Shown piece by piece: positions 48,702-52,790 of a DNA stretch of 52,790 bases. The stretch is from NCBI GenBank assembly GCA_017466445.1, contig JAFTUC010000019.1:24001-76790 (forward strand), in the 5' to 3' direction. The notes under the pieces are model-generated. The model made no database searches. It was not told where the DNA came from and saw only the letters and a list, made by a program, of their open reading frames with translations. Both the position numbers and the translations under genes were made by a program. This DNA comes from Clostridia bacterium. Its GTDB lineage: Bacteria > Bacillota > Clostridia > Oscillospirales > CAG-272. Numbering within the stretch: position 1 is the stretch's first letter; every line of letters begins with the position of its first letter.

Positions 48702-49355
48702 TTAGCGAACTACCGAAGAATGACTATAGATATAGAACTCCTCTTGGCTTGGCATCCACTTCTTCTCCTTTGGAGGAAATGTTGCGTCAAAGGCTTCAAC
48801 AGCAGCGGTGTCTTCACAGCAGTCGGCGGCGGTGGAAGGAATGTACATCCACTTTCTGCCGTCAAGCGCGCCCGGAACAAGCTCTGCAACGAGCAGGGCG
48901 GTAGGGAAGTTGCCTGGGGCAACAAAGCTGACATTCTTCTTTTTACAGCTCACAAATCCACGGCTTACGTAGTTGCCCGGATTTCCGAAATTGATGTTCA
49001 CATCGTAGCCCATTTTGCGTGCTACCTCAAAGGAATGCTCGATCAGTATCTTGCCGAGCTTCTGTCTTTGATATTCGGGTGCGACGCAAAGCGGCCCGAA
49101 GGAAAGTATCTCCTTGCGCTCACCGTTCTCGTCCTCAAGCCAAGCCTTCGTGTACATAATGTTGCCGACGATCTCGCCGTCCTTCTCAAGCACGAATGCA
49201 AGCTCGGGAATAAAGTCGGGATGCGAGCGCATCGTATGGACGAAATAATGTTCGTCTGCGCCTGGCTTGTAGACATTCCAAAACGCCTCACGGGTGAGCT
49301 CTTCTACTGCTCTATAATCTTTTTCGGTTTCTAAACGTATCGTCAAATTATTCAT
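48702..49355 (-). CDS. GNAT-family N-acetyltransferase
   Basis: 217 residues. NLTIRLETEKDYRAVEELTR opens the fold. LSFGPLCVAPEYQRQKLGKI is motif A with the acetyl-CoA QRQKLG loop, and GYDVNINFGNPGNYVSRGFV follows as motif B. It transfers acetyl groups to an unknown amine; such genes on islands are sometimes antibiotic- or toxin-modifying. It is transcribed leftward from a promoter at the left edge of cassette 3. Confidence 0.92.
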   Translation of the reverse strand: MNNLTIRLETEKDYRAVEELTREAFWNVYKPGADEHYFVHTMRSHPDFIPELAFVLEKDGEIVGNIMYTKAWLEDENGERKEILSFGPLCVAPEYQRQKLGKILIEHSFEVARKMGYDVNINFGNPGNYVSRGFVSCKKKNVSFVAPGNFPTALLVAELVPGALDGRKWMYIPSTAADCCEDTAAVEAFDATFPPKEKKWMPSQEEFYIYSHSSVVR

Positions 49356-49508
49356 TTTTTAATCCTTTCATATCTGTTGACGCTCAGGCACGAGAGGAAT
49401 GCTGAGAATGTATTTGCAAACCTCTCGTTTACAATACAATCTCCAATGTGTTGGTGTTTTTCAAAAAGCACACTCCGATAAAATATTCAAGCCGAGGCTT
49501 GTAGATAC
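49356..49508 (-). promoter_or_regulatory. Long structured leader of the GNAT gene
   Basis: About 150 transcribed bases with hairpins CAAGCC/GGCTTG, AGTGTG.TTTTT/AAAAA...CACATT and ACGAGAGG/CCTCTCGT before an AAAGGAT ribosome site. Whether it regulates translation is unknown. Confidence 0.4.
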
Positions 49509-49537
49509 ATTATACCACAAAAATGTGAATAGTTCAA
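49509..49537 (-). promoter_or_regulatory. Sigma-A promoter of the GNAT gene
   Basis: Minus strand TTGAAC (49532-49537), 17-bp spacer, TATAAT (49509-49514). Confidence 0.8.
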
Positions 49538-49550
49538 GCAAAAAGCATAT

Positions 49551-49622
49551 ATTCGAACCCCCAAGGCGGTTTTGACAATCGGATTTCAAGACCGCCTCGT
49601 TTACATAGAGGTGAGTTCGAAT
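49551..49622. repeat. Cruciform-like inverted repeat resembling a tRNA relic
   Basis: ATTCGAAC (49551-49558) and GTTCGAAT (49615-49622) close two inner hairpins, AGGCGGTTTTGA / TCAAGACCGCCT and CCTC / GAGG. The TTTCAAG loop and GTTCGAAT recall anticodon and T loops of tRNA-Leu(CAA), but the stems do not complete a tRNA. Confidence 0.5.
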
Positions 49623-49636
49623 TACCGCTCACAAAT

Positions 49637-49666
49637 TATTTGGGAGCAATAAACAAAGAAAAAGGC
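49637..49666. repeat. Boundary motif C (left end of cassette 3)
   Basis: TTATTTGGGAGC followed by AATAAACAAAGAAAAAGGC; nearly identical to 46667-46699 and related to 41609-41628. Confidence 0.75.
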
Positions 49667-49676
49667 TTTCCGAAAA

Positions 49677-49692
49677 CGGAACAAAAGTTCCG
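49677..49692. promoter_or_regulatory. SOS box (LexA operator)
   Basis: CGGAAC-AAAA-GTTCCG, a perfect palindrome with the Bacillota GAAC-N4-GTTC core, 8 bases before the -35 box. A degenerate second copy (GGAAC-AACAA-GTTTC) lies at 49730-49744. Confidence 0.85.
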
Positions 49693-49700
49693 AAAAGGTA

Positions 49701-49729
49701 TTGACAAACTATCATAAAAATGTTATAAT
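49701..49729 (+). promoter_or_regulatory. Promoter of cassette 3
   Basis: TTGACA (49701-49706), 17-bp spacer, TATAAT (49724-49729), flanked by LexA-type operators. Confidence 0.9.
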
Positions 49730-49768
49730 GGAACAACAAGTTTCGAAAAGGAAAAAGAGGTGCTTTTT

Positions 49769-50380
49769 ATGAGAGTTATGGACGAGAAAAAACTGCAAGA
49801 AATTGCGGAGTTCATCAAGCAGTATGCGAGAGAGAACAACGGCGATGCTCCCGGACTTGCGGATATCATGGACTATATGAGCATGGCGAAAACAACGGCG
49901 TACCGTTACGTGCTTGAACTGAAAAAGCGCGGAATTGTTTCTTACAACGGAAAGAAAACCTTGGAGATTCCATTGCAGCGTAAGATGCGTTGCGAGTTCC
50001 ATCGTGTACCGATTCTCGGTAGTGTCGTTTGCGGATCTCCCGACGAGCAAGAGGAGCATATTCGAGGATATCTCGCAATCCCGGAGGATTGGATTGACGG
50101 CGAGTGCTTTTTGCTTGAAGCTTACGGAGATTCGATGGTGGATATCGGCATCGAGGAAGGTGATCTCGTGCTCGTAAAGAAAGCAGAAACAGCCAACAGC
50201 GGCGACGTTATTGTAGCCTTGACCGATAAAGGCAACACCTTGAAACGCCTGTTTTGGGAAGGAAACAAGCCAAGATTACACGCAGAGAACAAAACGTACT
50301 CAGAGGATAGAATTGATATCTATCCGTCAGAACTTATCATTCAGGGAATCGCCTTGAAAGTCATAAAAGATATACATTAA
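49769..50380 (+). CDS. LexA-like SOS repressor (S24 peptidase)
   Basis: 203 residues. N-terminal winged HTH (1-70): LQEIAEFIKQYARENNGDAP, GLADIMDYMSMAKTTAYRYV. The S24 autoprotease part has cleavage loop ILGSVVCGSP, with Cys-Gly where chromosomal LexA has Ala-Gly. The catalytic Ser is in LEAYGDSMVDIGIEEGD and the Lys in NTLKRLFW. After RecA-stimulated cleavage it should release its own promoter. ATG at 49769 is seven bases after GAGGTG. It probably is the element's own damage sensor rather than the host LexA. Confidence 0.92.
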   Translation: MRVMDEKKLQEIAEFIKQYARENNGDAPGLADIMDYMSMAKTTAYRYVLELKKRGIVSYNGKKTLEIPLQRKMRCEFHRVPILGSVVCGSPDEQEEHIRGYLAIPEDWIDGECFLLEAYGDSMVDIGIEEGDLVLVKKAETANSGDVIVALTDKGNTLKRLFWEGNKPRLHAENKTYSEDRIDIYPSELIIQGIALKVIKDIH

Positions 50381-50393
50381 GAAAGGAGTAGAG

Positions 50394-50618
50394 ATGAATA
50401 CATTTTACAATCAAATGTTTAATCCGCAATATGTCAACCCGGATTATTATCATGAAATGCAAAGACAGCAACACGAGTTCGAACAGCAGAAGGAAATTGT
50501 TAATGCAGTGAAAGCAATTCACGATTTGTGTGAAGCTGTTAAGAAGATAGATGCCAACCATCAGCAGCAAGCATTCAACGCTTGTCTTTTTGAGTTAGCA
50601 AAGGAAATGAATTGGTAA
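50394..50618 (+). CDS. Small conserved mobile-element protein, 74 residues
   Basis: MNTFYNQMFNPQYVNPDYYH followed by a Gln/Glu-rich helix and a C-terminal helical part (NAVKAIHDLCEAVKKID). I recognise the layout from Clostridia conjugative and integrative elements, where it follows a LexA-like gene, but know no function. RBS AAAGGAG, 13 bases after lexA. Confidence 0.75.
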   Translation: MNTFYNQMFNPQYVNPDYYHEMQRQQHEFEQQKEIVNAVKAIHDLCEAVKKIDANHQQQAFNACLFELAKEMNW

Positions 50619-50630
50619 AGGGGGATTTTG

Positions 50631-50873
50631 ATGGAGAATAAAATTAAACGCATCCCCATAGCAAGATGTCCAAACTCGGATTGCAGTCGAACTCTTTTGT
50701 TCAGTTGTGATCCGAAGGACAAGCTTCGCATTACGACCAAGATAGCCGACGAAAGCTATCAGGGAAAAACGATGATATGTTCGCGGTGCAAAACCACCGT
50801 AGCTATCATTGAAAAGCCGAAGGTAGCGCGTGGATATGTAGCGATACCAATTTATGATTCAGTAGGTAGGTGA
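50631..50873 (+). CDS. Small zinc-ribb­on-like protein
   Basis: 80 residues. Four Cys in two knuckles (ARCPNSDCSRTL near residue 10 and MICSRCKTTVAI near residue 50) suggest one zinc site. No other domain. ATG at 50631 follows AGGGGGA. Operonic with the preceding small gene (12 bases) and the HD gene (4 bases). Confidence 0.7.
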   Translation: MENKIKRIPIARCPNSDCSRTLLFSCDPKDKLRITTKIADESYQGKTMICSRCKTTVAIIEKPKVARGYVAIPIYDSVGR

Positions 50874-50877
50874 AGAT

Positions 50878-51666
50878 ATGAACTATTACGAACGGTTAAA
50901 AAATATCATTTCGAATCCGAACTGGAATCGTTGGGATTACTATCATTGCCATGATAGAGAAACCATAGAAAGTATTTTTAAAGATCCCTCTGAATTTATA
51001 GATTGGACTTTTTTGCATGCGAAAAAACACATGCTAACATCTTACGTTGTTGACGGCAATGATAGGTTTGATGCGAGGAAAATATCTTCTCCCAGAGCGG
51101 CACATTCCGTTTCGTCGTTCTTTTTAGGCTTTATATTGATGGATGGTTTGATGAATGGTAAGTTGAATCGATTTTGTTCATTCGAAAACATTCGAGTAGA
51201 GTATCCATTCACGTATGTTTGGAATCTTACTAGTTTGTATCATGATTTTGGATATCAATATGAACAGGACGATTCGCTTAAGGAAAGAATTGTTAATAAG
51301 TTAGGCAACACTTCGCAAACATCAATTAGATACCATCTCGCGTCCATTGATGCACTTAGAAAAGAATTGGATGTAAAGCATTCAGTCTGGACTCCGAGTT
51401 TTTACTATCGAAAAAGGTATAACCGAAATCGCATATATGATAATCATCATTTGATTGAAGCTGAGGTCGAATTATCTGATAAGGCTGCGATAGAAAAATA
51501 TATCTGCGATAATTCGAAGTATTTTAGATGTAACGATAGAAAGGTTCGCATTCCTTCCATCAGTAGCGGTAAAACATCTAAATATTTGCACTATCGTTTA
51601 TGCGGTTGCCCATATAATCAATGCGTTGATCATGGTATCGCAGGTGGAGTGATTTTTTATATTTGA
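50878..51666 (+). CDS. HD-domain protein, N-terminal part (frame broken at 51653-51658)
   Basis: 262 residues as written. TSLYHDFGYQYE carries an HD-type metal motif, and CVDHGIAGGVIFY near the end is the start of a second metal-binding helix. The frame ends in TGA right after a run of six T. The next frame continues the same kind of protein without a gap, so this and the following entry are almost certainly one gene of about 443 residues. HD proteins cut phosphoester bonds of nucleotides; no substrate is indicated. Confidence 0.7.
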   Translation: MNYYERLKNIISNPNWNRWDYYHCHDRETIESIFKDPSEFIDWTFLHAKKHMLTSYVVDGNDRFDARKISSPRAAHSVSSFFLGFILMDGLMNGKLNRFCSFENIRVEYPFTYVWNLTSLYHDFGYQYEQDDSLKERIVNKLGNTSQTSIRYHLASIDALRKELDVKHSVWTPSFYYRKRYNRNRIYDNHHLIEAEVELSDKAAIEKYICDNSKYFRCNDRKVRIPSISSGKTSKYLHYRLCGCPYNQCVDHGIAGGVIFYI

Positions 51667-52208
51667 TTATAAAAAACTACTTGCATGAATTTAGAGATAA
51701 GAAAAGATACGACAGAAATGTCAATATCGAAGAATTTACTATCCGAAATATTCTTGATAATAATCTGAGAGTTGGCTTGGATCAAACAGTCATGTTTTCC
51801 TATGTTGCGGATTGTATAATCAAGCATAATATTTGGAAAGCGGACAGCGGCACCGAAGAAATCTATCGACAATATGGATTGGATTATCTAATCGGAGATG
51901 CATATGAAAAAATTAATTTTCATAAGAATCCACTGCTATTTATTCTTTGTATGTCCGACACGTTAGAACCTTATAAAATTTTCCATAGAAATATGTTTGG
52001 TTCGAGCATGGATGAATTCGGATACCATAAAGATAATGCGAAACAGATTTTTGAAAAATATGATATTGCTGTAGAAAAAGACCGTATTATCGTGACCGTT
52101 CCGTTGGATTGGATTAATTCGTTCAAAGGAAAGCTTGATGACATGATGAAATGGTTGGATATAAGGTATACAGATAACGGACAAGAATTTGTAATAGAAA
52201 TATTGTAA
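51663..52208 (+). CDS. HD-domain protein, C-terminal part of the same broken gene
   Basis: 181 residues in the frame one base back, beginning at TTG overlapping the upstream stop. KNYLHEFRDKKRYDRN, FSYVADCIIKHNIWKAD and PLLFILCMSDTLEPYKIF are what one expects downstream of DHGIAGGVIFY in this HD family. One extra T in the run at 51653-51658 would join both. No ribosome site stands before the TTG, so separate translation would rest on coupling. Confidence 0.65.
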   Translation: MIIKNYLHEFRDKKRYDRNVNIEEFTIRNILDNNLRVGLDQTVMFSYVADCIIKHNIWKADSGTEEIYRQYGLDYLIGDAYEKINFHKNPLLFILCMSDTLEPYKIFHRNMFGSSMDEFGYHKDNAKQIFEKYDIAVEKDRIIVTVPLDWINSFKGKLDDMMKWLDIRYTDNGQEFVIEIL

Positions 52209-52255
52209 AATCGAAAGTGATCTATCCTCCCATCGGTGAACATGGGAAGCAAGGG

Positions 52256-52313
52256 TGAGCATCAGAAGATCTCGCAGAGCATAGCTCTGCCTTCTTCGGG
52301 TGCTCATTTTTCT
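52256..52313 (+). terminator. Terminator of cassette 3
   Basis: TGAGCA / TGCTCA closes a long stem with AGAAGA/TCTTC and GCAGAGC/GCTCTGC inside, then TTTTTC. Confidence 0.85.
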
Positions 52314-52432
52314 TTTCTCTGCCGTGGGGGTAGATATAAATTCTTATTCAAATCGTTCATTCAAAACCGAATATGACACACCGAGGTTGCGTTACATACA
52401 TGAACCTAAATTCTAAAAAGGAAGGTAAAAAC

Positions 52433-52648
52433 ATGAAGCAACCACTTATTAAAAACTACGATGAGCTACCAATGTTCATCAACGCAGCAACTCTGGCGCA
52501 ACTGTTCGGTGTGTCGCGCGCATCGGCTTACGAGCTGATGAGTGAAAAAGATTTTCCGTCGTTTAGAATCGGCAAACGAATTCTTGTGACGAAGGAAAAA
52601 CTAGTAGAGTGGATCGAAGGTCACTCGAAAAAGGGAGGTAATCGATGA
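52433..52648 (+). CDS. Excisionase-like helix-turn-helix protein (Xis/AlpA type)
   Basis: 71 residues. MFINAATLAQLFGVSRASAY, then FPSFRIGKRILVTKEKLVEW, is the winged-helix pattern of MerR-like excisionase DNA-binding proteins that pair with a tyrosine integrase or act in element gene control. ATG at 52433 has AGGAAGG upstream. The stop overlaps the next gene as ATGA. No integrase is adjacent within the window. Confidence 0.88.
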   Translation: MKQPLIKNYDELPMFINAATLAQLFGVSRASAYELMSEKDFPSFRIGKRILVTKEKLVEWIEGHSKKGGNR

Positions 52649-52790
52649 TGGAGAATAGTCGATACAGCCTTCACGACGACAAAAGATTCGAGGATGAGCT
52701 TGACGAATGTTACTTTCATCCGTCAAGGAAATACGCGAGCGAGGAAATAAAATTCATTGCTCGCAACGCAATGCTGTTGCTTTGGGATAT
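52645..52790 (+). CDS. Hypothetical mobile-element protein, N-terminal 48 residues (cut by window end)
   Basis: ATG at 52645 behind AAGGGAGG opens MMENSRYSLHDDKRFEDELD, then ECYFHPSRKYASEEIKFIAR. No domain recognised. Translationally coupled to the excisionase-like gene, so it belongs to the element that continues beyond the window. Confidence 0.7.
   Translation, partial: MMENSRYSLHDDKRFEDELDECYFHPSRKYASEEIKFIARNAMLLLWD

Noticed and set aside
49551-49635. Intact tRNA-Leu(CAA) or tRNA-Ser(UGA)
   Set aside because: Anticodon stem has mismatches and no acceptor stem closes on either strand; kept only as a relic or inverted repeat.

Overview
The window looks like chromosome of an uncultured, low-to-mid GC Clostridia bacterium (Bacillota), probably from a gut. 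The signs are many sigma-A promoters of the form TTGACA-N17-TATAAT, strong GGAGG ribosome binding sites, a CotF-like spore coat protein, a tRNA gene without encoded CCA, and a carbohydrate-rich gene content. Genus cannot be read from the sequence alone.

1-6200: the 3' end of trkH, an MscS channel, CotF, a three-gene cluster (DUF5685, J-domain protein, membrane protein), an LRR lipoprotein and mannose-6-phosphate isomerase. 6200-15200: glycan genes in several small units (GDPD, GH39, polysaccharide deacetylase, a beta-propeller protein, YgjV) and two AraC regulators, each divergent from its neighbour; the second faces a GH36 alpha-galactosidase. 15200-20560: tRNA-Ser(GCU), a BTAD regulator, htpG, an unknown gene and a short biotin ligase.

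20560-32600: an RpiR/SIS regulator divergent from a nine-gene leftward operon: FAD dehydrogenase, Fe-S protein, IolB-type isomerase, FGGY kinase, a fused EtfB-EtfA, class II aldolase, PfkB kinase, nagA and nagB. It joins 5-deoxyglucuronate/amino-sugar catabolism to an electron-transfer-flavoprotein branch, and I do not recognise it as a described pathway. 32900-40350: a propeller protein, then an AraC-linked leftward operon (GH5-like, GalM-like, metallo-beta-lactamase-fold lactonase candidate, DgoD-like dehydratase, SDR). This reads as an oxidative De Ley-Doudoroff galactose route, but its last gene, a KDPG/DgoA-type aldolase, is a frameshifted and truncated relic.

40350-52790: an accessory island with more AT-rich genes. 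It opens with debris (integrase relic, an orphan structured RNA with its own promoter and terminator, a REP-like palindrome, a gene tail) and then holds three cassettes. Each cassette starts with a related boundary sequence that carries a leftward promoter, an AAACAAAGAAAAA motif and a rightward sigma-A promoter. Cassette 1 is an AlbA_2 regulator plus a 957-residue primase-helicase-PLD protein (TOTE-type conflict system). Cassette 2 is an HTH/ankyrin-like protein, an HNH nuclease and a small repeat protein. Cassette 3 is a LexA-like repressor with an SOS box, small proteins and a frameshifted HD-domain protein, followed by an excisionase-like gene and a gene cut by the window end. No transporter gene was found between 6 and 40 kb.
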